From assembly GCA_020055645.1 (NCBI GenBank), contig CM034550.1, positions 17,621,001-17,685,000 of the forward strand: a stretch of DNA of 64,000 bases, read 5' to 3'. This document shows positions 12,719 to 24,300 of this stretch, piece after piece. A program made the translations under genes and the position numbers. This DNA comes from Tomocerus qinae. Taxonomy: Eukaryota; Arthropoda; Collembola; Entomobryomorpha; Tomoceridae. Positions within the stretch are counted from its first letter, which is position 1; every line of letters starts with the position of its first letter. A model generated the notes under the pieces. It saw only the letters and a list, made by a program, of their open reading frames with translations. It did no database searches and was not told where the DNA came from.

Positions 12719-13212
12719 GGAAATACTAAAAGCTTACTGCTACTTAGTTTTTGTGAATGTTTTGTTTATCGTCCACTGATTATCATTATGACGGTGTAAT
12801 TTCCATATTTCTTTCACTATGCATATACATATGAATCAATAACATCGTAGGTATGTGTAAGAAATATAGAAAGAGAGCTACCAAGCACCAAACGTCATAA
12901 ACGTAATCAAATTACACACAGGCAACGAATTTTAGCTCAAATTATATGTGTATTTCTACATTATTAAACTATTTGCTTAAAATTACTTATATATTGTCTA
13001 AAATGTTCTTAAATATTGCAAAATGTTGAATAACTTACACATTTCCATCGATTATTTACTATATGTGACTAATTCCTGCGCAAATAAAGTTTTGGCCTAA
13101 AAGGTCACTTTTTTTTGGCCTAAATGGGTTTTCAGAGTTTTTGGTTTGGCCTAAATGGGTTTTGCCTATTGGCCTAATTGGATTGGCCTAAATAGCCGTA
13201 CACCGATATATC

Positions 13213-13313
13213 GTTCAGCCGTTCAAACCTCACTCTACAGGGCTGACTACGACTTATCGCTATCTCGTCAATGGTCGTAATCAGCCCTGTAGAGTGAGGT
13301 TTAACGGCTGAAC
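13213..13313. repeat. Hairpin with 41-base arms
   Basis: Arms 13213-13253 and 13274-13313 are nearly perfect inverted copies (GTTCAGCCGTTCAAACCTCA against its complement), separated by about 20 bases. It begins 16 bases after the end of the preceding MULE-like element. No target duplication seen. Confidence 0.8.
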
Positions 13314-13386
13314 AATGAACACAATCATAAAGTTTATTATAAAAGCTGGGCTGTGAAATCCATTTATTTGACATTTGTCGATAGAT

Positions 13387-13605
13387 GAGTTTCTTACTAT
13401 AAGTCTCTGGTGGGCTGGGGACCTCACTAAAGAATAAATTTAATCATCGTTATTGCGCTCGATAGATGCCCCACCACTGTACTTGACTGTACATGCACGT
13501 TGCCTTCAGTGCAGTGGTGGGGCATCTATCGAGCTTATGCAAAATAACGATGATTATTCCTTAGGGAAGATCTCCAGTCCACCAGAGACTTATAATAAGA
13601 AACTC
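13387..13605. mobile_element. Snapback (foldback) element of about 220 bases
   Basis: The sequence folds on itself: GAGTTTCTTACTATAAGTCT at the left returns as complement at the right end, and the inner word CGATAGATGCCCCACCACTG returns near 13510-13530. The arms are about 95 bases with several mismatches and small indels. No target duplication or coding content is seen; a MITE or foldback origin is likely. Confidence 0.7.
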
Positions 13606-13758
13606 AACCATTATGTCTACACTTAAATTACAATAGTAAATTCAATACAAACTGAGAAATACTGAGGTTATTACCCTGGGTACGGCGTGCAATGTACCCC
13701 CCTGTTCCCTGCCTATGGTCCTTCTCAAAAAACACTGAAAAAAGTCGGACTAACTGAG

Positions 13759-13766
13759 ATAGAAGA
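13759..13766 (+). repeat. Left 8-base target-site duplication of the hAT element
   Basis: ATAGAAGA directly precedes the terminal CAGAGGTGGGC and is repeated exactly at 15410-15417. Confidence 0.88.
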
Positions 13767-14088
13767 CAGAGGTGGGCGCGGCCCGGCCCGCAGGCCGGGC
13801 CGGGCCGGGCCGAAACCCCTTGACCGGCCTGCAAATTTTTTCGACAAAGAGCCGAAAAGGCTGAAGGCCGGCCGAAATTTTTAATATTCCTATCCAGGCC
13901 GGCCGAAGGCCGGCCGGTATCTAATGCACTTGATAACAGGCCGGCCGAAGGCCGGCCGGTATTTGATGTACTTGATAACAGGCCGGCCGAAGGCCGGCCG
14001 TATTTTAATGTTAATGGTACCAGGCCGGCCGAAGGCCAGCGCCGATTTTATCGAAATATTACCAGGCCGGCCGCTTTATCAATGCTGC

Positions 14089-15012
14089 TCATGTGATTAG
14101 TATATATATACTCATGTGATCAGTATATATATACTCACGTGATTAGTATACATAATATATACTCACGTGGTTAGTATATATATACTCTCGTGATTAGTAT
14201 ATATATACGCACGTGGTTAGTATATCTATACGCACGTGGTTAGTATATATATACGCACGTGGTTAGTATATATACTCACGTGGTTAGTATTTATGCTCAC
14301 GTGGTTAGTATATATATACAGAGATGGGCAAAAGTAACTAGGAGATTTATACAGTGTCGGTAACCAATCTAACTCCAGTTCGGGATACCGGGAACCATGG
14401 CAATACTAACACTCCTTGGATTGTATTTTTTGGACACTGCTATGCATAAGCCCTATGGCCTAGTTACTTTTGCACATCTCTGTATACTCACGTGGTTAGT
14501 ATATATATATACTCACGTGGTTAGTATATATATATACTCACGTGGTTAGTATATATATATACTCACGTGGTTAGTATATATACATACTCACGTGGTTAGT
14601 ATATATATATATACTCACGTGGTTAGTACTCACGTGGTTAGTATATATATACTCACGTGGTTATAAGGCAGTATATGTATACTCACGTGATTAGTATACA
14701 TAATATATACTCACGTGAATAGTATACATAATGTATACTCACGTGGTTAGTATACATAATATATACTCACGTGATTAGTATACATAATATATACTCACGT
14801 GATTAGTATACATAATGTATACTCACGTGATTAGTATACATAATGTATACTCACGTGGTTAGTATACATAATATATACTCACGTGATTAGTATACATAGT
14901 ATATACTCACGTGATTAGTATACATAATGTATACTCACGTGGTTAGTATACATAATATATACTTACGTGGTTAGTATATATAATATATACTCACGTGACT
15001 AATGCATATCTA
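14089..15012. repeat. Tandem array of about 30 CACGTG-centred units
   Basis: The unit is ACTCACGTGGTTAGTATATA plus a few TA steps. The left half mainly has 22-26 base units with pure TATATA linkers; the right half mainly has 28-29 base units with a GTATACATAATATATAC linker, so there are two subfamilies. I count about 30 units. Each unit carries a perfect E-box-like CACGTG palindrome, and the linkers are also near-palindromic. The array is interrupted at 14319-14482 by another element. Confidence 0.85.
14319..14482. mobile_element. 164-base hAT-like MITE nested in the satellite
   Basis: Left end CAGAGATGGGCAAAAGTAAC and right end (read inward) CAGAGATGTGCAAAAGTAAC are inverted repeats of over 20 bases with one mismatch. 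The CAGAG terminus suits hAT. Flanks are TATATATA on the left and TATACTCA on the right, so an exact 8-base duplication is not preserved, perhaps because the array has slipped. The interior is unique and noncoding. Confidence 0.75.
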
Positions 15013-15409
15013 ATCACGTGACTTTTTTAGTTCAATTGTTATTATAATTACTTATCGTAATCAGCATAAACTGTATAAAATGAATCTCAGGCCGGGCCGG
15101 GCCGGGCCGGGCCGAAATCGCGCGGCCTGACATTAACAACGTATAGGTACGGCCGAAGGCCAGCACCGGAATTTTTAAAAAGTACTTGTAGGCCGGCCGG
15201 AGGCCGGCCGCGCTGTTGTATACATAGTATCAGGCCGGCCGAAGGCCGGCCGCTCAGAAATTTTTTTGCTATATGCCGGCCGCAGGCCGGCCGAATTTTT
15301 TAAAATTTTTGAATGTACATATTCGGCCCAGGCCGGGCCGATGAGTGTTCAAAAAAAAATGGCGGCAGGCCGGGCCGGGCCGGGCCGAAAAAATATTTGC
15401 CCACCTCTG

Positions 15410-15417
15410 ATAGAAGA
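15410..15417 (+). repeat. Right 8-base target-site duplication of the hAT element
   Basis: ATAGAAGA directly follows GCCCACCTCTG and matches 13759-13766 exactly. Confidence 0.88.
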
Positions 15418-15630
15418 GAGAAATTCACCTTTTTAGAGACCCATACGCACAGAGCACAACCAGATTTGAAATGAATATGGATGAAAATGACATGAAAGTC
15501 TCACAAGTCCATAATAGATACAAATATGTATTATGCAAATTTAGCGCAAAAACATTGTTACCAAGGACAGACACTTTTCTCACTAAGCCCCATGACGGCC
15601 TATGAGAGTTGCACAAAATGATAACTTTTT

Positions 15631-15947
15631 TTAGCAAAAGCGATATAACTTGAGGAATACTAGACCGAAAATTGTAAGGTTGGTACCACCAGAAAGCCAG
15701 AATCCTCATTGACACCTTTTATAAGTCGTATTTTCATTTGACGGCTTAGATCGGATGTAATTAATATTTTAGCCATCAAATATAGCCAAAAAATGTCACT
15801 TTTTACGGAAACATCAATTACATCCGATCTAAGCCGTCAAATGAAAATACGACTTATAAACGGTGTCCATGAGGATTCTGGCTTTCTGGTGGTACCAACC
15901 TTACAATTTTCGGTCCAGTATTCCTCAAGTTATATCGCTTTTGCTAA
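15631..15947. mobile_element. Snapback element with 132-base arms
   Basis: Arms 15631-15762 and 15816-15947 are inverted copies at well over 90% identity around a 53-base spacer. The outer word is TTAGCAAAAGCGATATAACT and the inner word is CGGCTTAGATCGGATGTAAT. Both strands of the arms are open over about 80 codons, but this simply mirrors the palindrome. No target duplication found; a foldback-type element or a local inverted duplication. Confidence 0.8.
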
Positions 15948-17400
15948 AGGACATTTAAAAGGCAATTTGATAGTCAAGATTTCATCTCAGTTTCCATGCA
16001 CCCTTACGTTAAAATATGAAATATCCTAGCAGCTGGAGATTGTTGTTACAGATAAGCTTTCGACTTGATGTATGTGCATTAAGTGCATTTTTGCCAATGT
16101 GATGGTAAAATGTAAATGTGTACACTGTAACTTTTTGAAAGATTTTCAGCCTTTATGTAGGGTTAGGTATGATTTTCCCTAGTCTAGAACATTAATGGTA
16201 GTTTGTAGTGATGTAGTTTGTAGTGGAATAGTTTCGGTACCAATTTTCAGAAAGTTTATAGCGTGAAACTGCAATATCCTACTCCAATTAATCTTGCGGT
16301 AAATATTTTTAGATTTTGTGAAGGTATTTTATTGTAATCCGTGGAATAGTTTTGCTACTACTTATTTGTGTTGTCATTCGTCTGGTTAAGTAGACAGACA
16401 CTGGTAGGTGGTAGCTTTAGAAGTAAGTACATATATTCTTGTTTACAAATGGTAGTACATCATGATTTGATGATCAGTGTATGTTTATAGAGCAGAGGTT
16501 GATTGTTAACCTGGAACTTTGAAGTGTACGTCGAAAAGTTGGAAATGTTAAGCCAAAGAGCAAGAGCAATGTGTAAACTTTTCTCATAGTGCTAAAAAGA
16601 GAAGAGGAATTGTCAGAAAACATTAAGTTGAAATCCTAAGATAGTTTTCTTGCTGGGTTTGGTTGGGCTAGGCTAACTCTGTCCAATCTGTAGGAGAAAA
16701 TAATGCTCTAAGGGAAGAGCATTTTGTGTATACTATCAATGTATTAGTGAGAAAAGAGTGGAAATTCCAGATAACTATGGGACTTGTAAGTATTATAAAG
16801 AATACGAGTTTTTTTCGTAATATGAGATTTTCACTTGACCTCTGCCATTCTTCCCTGTAAGATGTGAAGTTGTCTGTGATGTAATGGATGTTATGTGGCA
16901 ATGTCCAAGAAACGTAAGTAGAAGAGAAAGAAGAAGAACAACTGGCTACTTGTGTTGGATATATGAGGCATCATTGCCACTTACTCACCTACACACAATA
17001 CAAATACATCCTACTTGCAAAGAACCTACCTACCTACTCACTACTCACATTAGTTTAGTTTACTGTAACACATAAACGCACTACTAACTCTATGCTTAAC
17101 AACTACACGTATTCTCTCATTTTTACCCCTCAAGTTATTTGTAAAATCCAAACCCGATAATGAATTTTTGACTTGATGATTGAATTCTCTGTGGTATCTA
17201 TAAGCTAGATTCATCGGTAATACTGTCCAATTCTAGATTAAAACAATAATAATATTTTCACGTTTCTTTTGATCTTATGAATTAAATAGTCATGTTGACT
17301 CAAAATATTAAGTTTCTTCAGATTTTAATAGCGAGCTAGAATATTTTTCTTGAAAATTACTATCAAGTTGGATCTTACTAGGTTGCTTGAGACTAAGAGG
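15948..17400. other. Gene-less stretch
   Basis: AT-rich, with no exon-like segment that I recognise on either strand and no inverted-repeat element. Confidence 0.45.
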
Positions 17401-17444
17401 GACTCTGAGTCTGAGGACTCTGAGTCTGAGGACTCTGAGTCTTA
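17401..17444. repeat. Three tandem 15-base units GACTCTGAGTCTGAG
   Basis: Three near-perfect copies; the core GACTCTGAGTC is itself a palindrome around a central T. It sits 70 bases before the larger minisatellite. Confidence 0.8.
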
Positions 17445-17515
17445 TGAGACTTAAGGGTACATTAAGATTTTTGAATACTGACACCAGGAGGCGTGGGAGG
17501 CGGGAAGTCAATTGC

Positions 17516-18095
17516 AATCCTGCAGTTCTTTGAAACTGTGGAGTTAGTAGAGATCCAGAAGTTCTTTAAAACTATGGGGTCAAAAGAGGTCCAGGAGTTC
17601 TTTGAAACTATGGGGTTAATAGAGATCCAGAGTTCTTTGAAACTATGGGGTTAATAGAGATCCAGGAGTTCTTTGAAACTATGGGGTTAATAGAGATCCA
17701 GGAGTTCTTTGAAACTATGGGGTTAATAGAGATCCAGGAGTTCTTTGAAACTATGGGGTTAATAGAGATCCAGGAGTTTTTTGAAACTATGGGGTTAATA
17801 GAGATACTGGAGTTCATTGAAACTGGGGTTAATAGAAATCCAGGAGTTCTTTGAAACTGTGGGGTTAATAGAGATCCAGGAGTTATTTGAAACTGTGGGG
17901 TTAATAGAGATCCAGGAGTTCTTTGAAACTATAGGGTTAATAGAGATACTGAAGTTCATTGAAACTGGGGTTAATAGAAATCCAGGAGTTCTTTGAAACT
18001 GTGGGGTTAATTGAGATCCAGTAGTTCTTTGAAACTATGGAGTTAATTGAGATCCAGGAGTTCTGCGAAATTGTGAGGTTAATAGTGACCCTGGG
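17516..18095. repeat. 39-base minisatellite, about 16 copies
   Basis: The unit is about GTTCTTTGAAACTATGGGGT followed by TAATAGAGATCCAGGA. Sixteen copies are countable, with most inner copies at exactly 39 bases and edge copies more diverged. Because 39 is a multiple of three, one frame stays open on each strand (MGLIEIQEFFET repeated on plus), which does not by itself indicate a gene. A variant unit pair (GATACTGGAGTTCATTGAAA followed by GTTAATAGAAATCC) recurs about 146 bases apart, a sign of higher-order amplification. Confidence 0.88.
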
Positions 18096-21079
18096 GTCAA
18101 AGTCATGATACTTAGGACTTATAATATTAGGGACTTATTTCAGAAAATACGATAGTTTAGAATGGGGCATGGTATAGTACGTATGAACTACAACTTGTGC
18201 ATCGTACTTTTTTCAGGGATATCTGCTATACATGTTCCTACTTAGGAAAACTTTTGCAACATAACAACTACACTCTACTTTAACTCTCTTTTTGCGTTCG
18301 TAAACAAACAAAGCCATAAGTAACATAACGGAATCTAACGTCATGTAATGGAACAAGGAGGTAATATTTAGCCTGCCTTCGCATGCTTTCCACTACTAAC
18401 AATAAGTAAGATAAGGCAACAAAGTGTAACTCTATCTCTTCTGCTGCAACTTGCAACTACAGTCCTCCCTATCAACATTAGCATCAACATCAGGAAAATT
18501 GAAAGTTACAACTGCGGGCCTTATGTCCTTTCGGCAATTTGCAAAGTTAAGGTGAGTTTATGACTCCACACCAAGTCTATGTACATATACGAGAAAAGTC
18601 CCAAAAATACAGACACATCTCGTCTGCTCTCGTCTAGTATACTAAAATAGATTATACAATTTTCTATACTCTTTTTTCAAACCATTTCGTCCACTACGAA
18701 ATACATGAGGAATTAGAAGGTGTACAGGGTTATCCTTCTATAGCTGAATATATTTAGATGATCCATTCTACAAAGATTGTAACCTGTTAACAATTACGAA
18801 TTAAAATTTCTTACTAAAAATGGATTCTGGAGGGTCACAAGATTTGTCAAATATATATTTTTTTAGTTTTATTTCACAATAATTCGCCAAATATATTTAG
18901 ATTTTTTCTAAAATCGCATTTTCTGTCACATTAAATCAAATCTCAAAACTATATAAAATAGAATTTCAAGACCCTTACAATGTCCATATTGACCGGGTAA
19001 TTTTACCAACTGTTGTTAAGAGAAGTTTATGAATTTTTCTGTGAGGTAAGGAATACGTGACAATTTCAGACATGGCGACTTATTGCTAACCGAGTACTTG
19101 TCTCGGTGGACATATTATAGTTTTCTCTCAGTATGTATAAATTCTGTTCTGGTTTCGTCAAGCTGAGTCTAGTCCACTCAACTTTAAGGAAGGAAGGAAG
19201 GAACCTGTGCTGCTAGCAATGCTGTCGAGAGACGACTCAACTCAGACTGAAGTCAAGTCAAAAGGAAAAGTTTGTTTTGAGAATAAAACGCGTGGAGTGA
19301 TGTGACGGGATGATAGGAGAGCGTACACTCCGAACTAAAGAACAATAAGAGGAAAGTAGTACGTACATTACAAGGAAAGAACAGAATAGTAGAATTTCAA
19401 TAGAAAAGAAAGGCTTGATCTTGTCTTGTCTAGTCTTTACTGCATTTCATCCGGCTTACGTTCTCTTATTTTCAAATTTAGTTCACCATTTATGGCACAA
19501 GTTGGGTTTTCCAAGTTACGTAAGTAGGCCTAATATGTATATGTGCTAGAATTCAAAGCAAAATTCAAGACTTTCCAACAACAATTTATTTTTCAACTTT
19601 TTTCAACTTGTGTCTTGCAGATTACTTGCACCACATCCTCTTTACCACTTTTTGCAACGTTCTGTAAATCTGCACACTGTCAATTCAAAATGCTAACTTT
19701 TTTCTGACGAAGATCATGTTACCGATAACCACATCTGTAAAATGTATCAACATAACATGAACTACTTATAGCTATAGCATAGGAAAAGGCACAAAAGTAA
19801 GTGCAGCTTTTGTAGGGAAAGTAAATTCAAAAGTGAAAGGTACATTATCTCCTGGGATTCTCTGTTTTGATTCTTGTTTTTATTTGCGTGAGGGAAAGTT
19901 GATGGAGAAGGGAAAATTATGTACGTGTAGAATAACTTTTCCTCGTGGATTTCATGCAGGATTCCATTAGTTACATTTGAATCCCATCTTTCTCTGTAAT
20001 TTTACGATTAGTGCAATACACTAGTTCCCTCAGTTTCAATTTGCTTTACCATTAGCAGTTTAATTTCAGCTGGCATTCCACAGTTTAGTATGCAATATAT
20101 TTGTTATAGTAGTGTCTTGGTGTAGAAACAAGGATCATTGCTATCATATCTACAAAATCCTTTAGAAATCCGCTATATTTAACCACAGCAGGATCAGCAC
20201 TTAAAATCCACAACAAATGTTGCATGTTTTCACATCTAAACCTAATGAAAGTAAACTAAACTTACGGAGAATCAAATGAAAAGGAATTGGATTGAAGTAA
20301 GCAGACCATGCAGAGAGATGATACTATAAACTCTCTAAAGTACCCAATGCAAATGGATTTCCAAGAGAAAACTACATATCGACGATATCTCTAATCTATT
20401 CTATTTATTCCAGATTACATTGAACTACACATCTCCGCAAGAATAAGCAAAAAGCATTCAGGTGTTTCTCTACTTTTCTCTTCTGTAGAGAAAGACTAAT
20501 AGTTTTTGTAGCAGTACAATCATTATGATAGCTCCGGATACTAGACGATACGGATAGGTGGGCTTTTGTTTACCATGTGTAAACCAAACTCAGTCCGGAA
20601 AGCAATTATACTTTCCCCAGACTTTTCTAGTTCAACAGAGTGATCTACATTCAGGCGACTGGAAGAGAATGTACTAGACACAAATGACTATACCATACGA
20701 CACGATTAGAAAATGCAGTTACAGTCGCTATGTACCTCCACCACATGTCATAGGCCACGACCCTCATCAGGCCACGGTTATCTTTGTCTAGAATGTGAAG
20801 CTACTTATTACAAAACTGCCAAAGTCAATTTTTTTTATTTTTATAACTATGGTGCAAAAAACTAACTTTTACTTTAATCTTGGGCGTGTGTGTTGACTGT
20901 TGATAAATTGTCCATTCAATCAGTCTCTATCCAGTCGTAGCCCATTTTTTAAATATCTTCTGTGTCGCTATATTATTGCCAGACGAAAAGCATTCCTAAA
21001 AATCTAGTTTATCCTATGCATTTACATAGTTCAATTTGACGAAGGTTATTATTGGACAGGCCACCAATAAATATTATTA
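18096..21079. other. Gene-less stretch
   Basis: No recognisable coding exon, RNA gene or terminal inverted repeat. A short GGAA run lies at 19187-19202. Confidence 0.45.
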
Positions 21080-21347
21080 CTGTAAAAGGAAAAGTAAATA
21101 GAGCCCTGGGATTTCTTTGTAAGTTATTTGGCACGCGAATTTCATTGTTATCATTTTTGAAGTTGTTTTATGCGAAATAAATATGGAAATAAACAGTATT
21201 CAACAGTGACATTATGCGGTTGTCTAGGATAATAGAGGTAGTTGCCAAGACAGTTGCCAATAAAATTTTGCGTTTTTCTGAAAACCTTTCAAAATTCGCT
21301 TATGGAAATTCGGGCTCCCAGGGCTCTATTTACTTTTCCTTCGACAG
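21080..21347. mobile_element. TA-flanked miniature element (268 bases)
   Basis: The left end CTGTAAAAGGAAAAGTAAAT and the right end (read inward CTGTCGAAGGAAAAGTAAAT) continue with AGAGCCCTGGGA in both, giving inverted ends of about 32 bases with two mismatches. Both are bordered by TA (21078-21079 and 21348-21349). Interior noncoding. The TA border and size suit a Tc1/mariner-type MITE. Confidence 0.7.
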
Positions 21348-21349
21348 TA

Positions 21350-24300
21350 GCTAAATAAATTAATACTTATTGAAAAAAGAAGTAGATAAATGAATTACTC
21401 GGTCTTCAGTGTAATATTATTCCACCGACGGGTGGCTAGTCCTAGTCCATGACATATGAAGTGAATGTCATCAAAACCCAAGGATACACGTAACATCTGT
21501 ACCTATACTTAGTACAGTGCATTGTTACAGAGATGACAAATGCTAAACTATATCCGTGTAGATGCAAACATGTCCTTTATGCTTAACGTTGCTAAAACAT
21601 TTCTCCGTTCGCCTCGGATGTTTGCCTACGTGTTTAGTTCCCTCTGATGTGATGTAATGAGTAATATAATACAATGCATGTTTCTCAGCCGTAAAAATTA
21701 ACTACTTCCCACTACCGCTATAATATCCTATGTAACTACTATGCCGTCTCCCTTCTAACACATAGCCCACCATACGTGTACTGTGTTTAATGGTACAAAG
21801 ACAATAAGGATGTATCATTGGTCTTTGTGTTCTCATGTCATGTCACTCCTATAAAACGACTATACTGCACTTTTCTCTGCCTAAACTCGCCCTACGCCGA
21901 CTTCCACAAACAAATTTGCATGCGTCACAAAATTTTAAACAATTTCCTGCGCTATTATCAGTTAGATATAGTTATTATATAGAGAAAGTATAAAGACACT
22001 TGCTTGACATTTCTACTTTTATTTTCACCCAAAATAAACATCTCCGCAGGAATGAGATAATCACCTTCCTTTTTTTTATACTAGCACAGAAATCCTAGGT
22101 ACCTATTGCAATTACGATTGATCTACACACAGAACTTTTACTACTTCCATTCAGAAATGTTTCCGTTGACAAAAATTGCTTTTGGAAGGAATAATAGACA
22201 GTTCTGCTTTTTGTAGCATGAAATTCAAAAGGAAACCACCCACACAAAAGTAAGTAATTATAAATTCTCAATATGCTTTGTTTTTTGCTCAATAGAACTT
22301 TTTCCCTACATTTGCAAGACAATTTTGTACATAAATCGATGCAAAAAATTTTTTAGGTGAAAGTAACTCTGAATAAATTTACAATAATCACACAGTATTT
22401 AAAATGACAAATTAATACACTTTGTTGTAGTGATAGAGTTGAGCATCTGGTTGTGGTTTACAGTCGTGGTATAGAACATTTTCACACACACTAATATTCT
22501 GTGTTTCATTTGGGTTGATGTACCTATTTTATGCCCACAGTAGGTATAAGTAATATCGACCAGAAAGCTAAACACATCCGATATGCCCTCAAGTATGTGT
22601 AGGGCAGTATTAAGGCTTACTTTTCTAATCTTGGCTTCTAGGAATTCCAGTATCTTCCGGGATGTAAGAAAAGCTTAATATTAAGTATCTCTTTCGGTAT
22701 ATGTTGGTTTTAGTAGTGTCAATATGGTTTGAATTTATGTGTATTTATATGTGTAGGTGCTCCGTCAGTTACTGCTGGTTTATTATAGTGATGGAAGTTG
22801 AATTGAAGAAACATAAAATGTAGCTCGGGTGGAACTGGAAATAAAGTAGTGAGAAAAGGGAGTGAAAGTTATTTATCCAGGAAAAGTCTTATTGCTTTCT
22901 CCGTTACCTTTTTTCTTAAGCTCTTAAGTAAGAGGTATACTTGAATCCACTCAAGTCAGTTGGCACAGTATTTTTTCAATTGAATTTCCCCTAAGAAAAC
23001 CATCAAACGACAGAAGAGTGTAATACTAAAGAAGTGAAAAGATAACATAGAAAAGTTTCCCTGTAGTAAACACAGTTCTACATTCTGTACACTATTGACT
23101 GTGGTATATCGTCTGAAGTAATACGGACACACTCACTCACACGGGTCAGTTTAAGAATCAGCGACAGAATAGAATGCTATCACTCCCAAGCACCTGTAAC
23201 ATATTTCTTAATATATGTAGACAGGAAAAAGGAAGCTTATACAGATATCTAAGCCCAAGTCGAAAAGAAAGTCCTCTTGACGTGACGTATTACAAAAGTA
23301 AAGTACAAATTGAATGATACCCTTGCGTAAATAGACTTATATTTCTACTAATACATATAGGTAGTGGGTATTAGTAAATAAAAGTAGTTCGTTTTCTGCA
23401 CGTAGCACTAAGACATCTGTCTAATGTGCGGTTCGCAACCTATCTAAACCTAAGTACAGGAATTTCCTCCATCCTTTTGTGGGATTGGGCAGATCAAGAT
23501 TTTTTTGCTAATGGCACACTCCAAAGTAGTAAGATCTCATTCAATTTCTCTCAATGCAGATACATAGTGCATGGACAAATAGGGAAAGGATGCCCATAGC
23601 TAAGGAGATGAAACCCAAAGGGCATCTATAACTTTGTTAAAACTCTTTTCCGTCTTTTTCAACTTACCTAATGCCACTATGGAATGAAGTTGACTTGGGA
23701 GGATTCCTTTAGATTGGACTATGGACTGCATGTCCACGAGAGAATCTCTTTTCAATTTATTGAGCCTCCCAGTTTGTACAGATACTCCTTGGACCTGGAT
23801 TTTCTATCCTCCATCTCTATTATGTTACTCCTCATTGTGCAACTTCTAATGTAGAAAATGGGAATTAGTACAGACAGCGTATAAACTTATTTTTCTTTCC
23901 TCTTATCTAAGTCCTACTGCACTTACTCTACCTACATTCTTGTACAATACAAAATATACATATAAATATATTCCACCACAATTCCAAATTTTTAACAAGT
24001 AGGGATTACAATTCATTTATATACCATACCAAATGGTAAATAGTTACAAGGAAGCTGCTTTAATAATATTGGTATCACAATTTTATAGAGATTCATTGCA
24101 AGATATATTGCTCCAGTTTAAAAGATGAATCCCCATGTACTGAAATTAACCCTTAATGCTTAATGGACGGATACTTCTACTCTATACTCATTAATAAGTA
24201 TTAGTCCTGGACAGTAACATTTCCTTCGTAGTTATTTACGCCCAATTTAAACCCGATGATATCCATTTGGGCAAAATAGGTCAAACAAAAGTTATTGTAT

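Larger units (their letters stand above)
11913..13197 (-). mobile_element. MULE/Phantom-like non-autonomous element with 270-base TIRs and a FLYWCH gene remnant
   Basis: Inverted ends 11913-12182 and 12927-13197 differ at only about seven positions (roughly 97% identical), so the copy is young. Each end carries five copies of a TTTAGGCCAA-type word. Between them on the minus strand lie a FLYWCH zinc-finger reading frame (12497-12718) and a frame resembling the C-terminal tail of FLYWCH-MULE proteins (12181-12429). The DDE transposase core that normally lies between is absent. Long TIRs plus FLYWCH suggest the Mutator-like superfamily; the 9-base target duplication expected for that group is not visible in the flanks. 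The element is not obviously autonomous. Confidence 0.75.
13767..15409. mobile_element. Non-autonomous hAT element filled with GGCCGGCC foldbacks and a CACGTG satellite
   Basis: The ends CAGAGGTGGGC and GCCCACCTCTG are perfect 11-base inverted repeats, bordered by an exact 8-base duplication, the hallmark of hAT elements. Subterminal regions (13775-14075 and 15090-15390) contain many copies of GGCCGGCCGAAGGCCGGCCG-like palindromes and GGGCC runs, strikingly GC-rich in an AT-rich genome. The centre (14089-15010) is a tandem array of 22-29 base units. No transposase or other long reading frame is present; open frames near 13628-13884 are by-products of the repeats. A smaller hAT-like element lies inside the array. 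Confidence 0.88.

Noticed and set aside
13628-13884. Pro/Arg/Gly-rich open frames
   Set aside because: They arise from the GC-rich GGCC repeats at the hAT end.
14089-15012. CRISPR-like regular repeat spacing
   Set aside because: The spacers are all the same TA-rich linker, and the array lies inside a hAT element in eukaryotic DNA.
15425-16029. Open frames of 78-96 codons on both strands around 15700
   Set aside because: By-product of the snapback arms; no domain seen.
17608-17854. Repetitive open frames in the minisatellite
   Set aside because: A 39-base period keeps any stop-free frame open; no start context or flanking exon.
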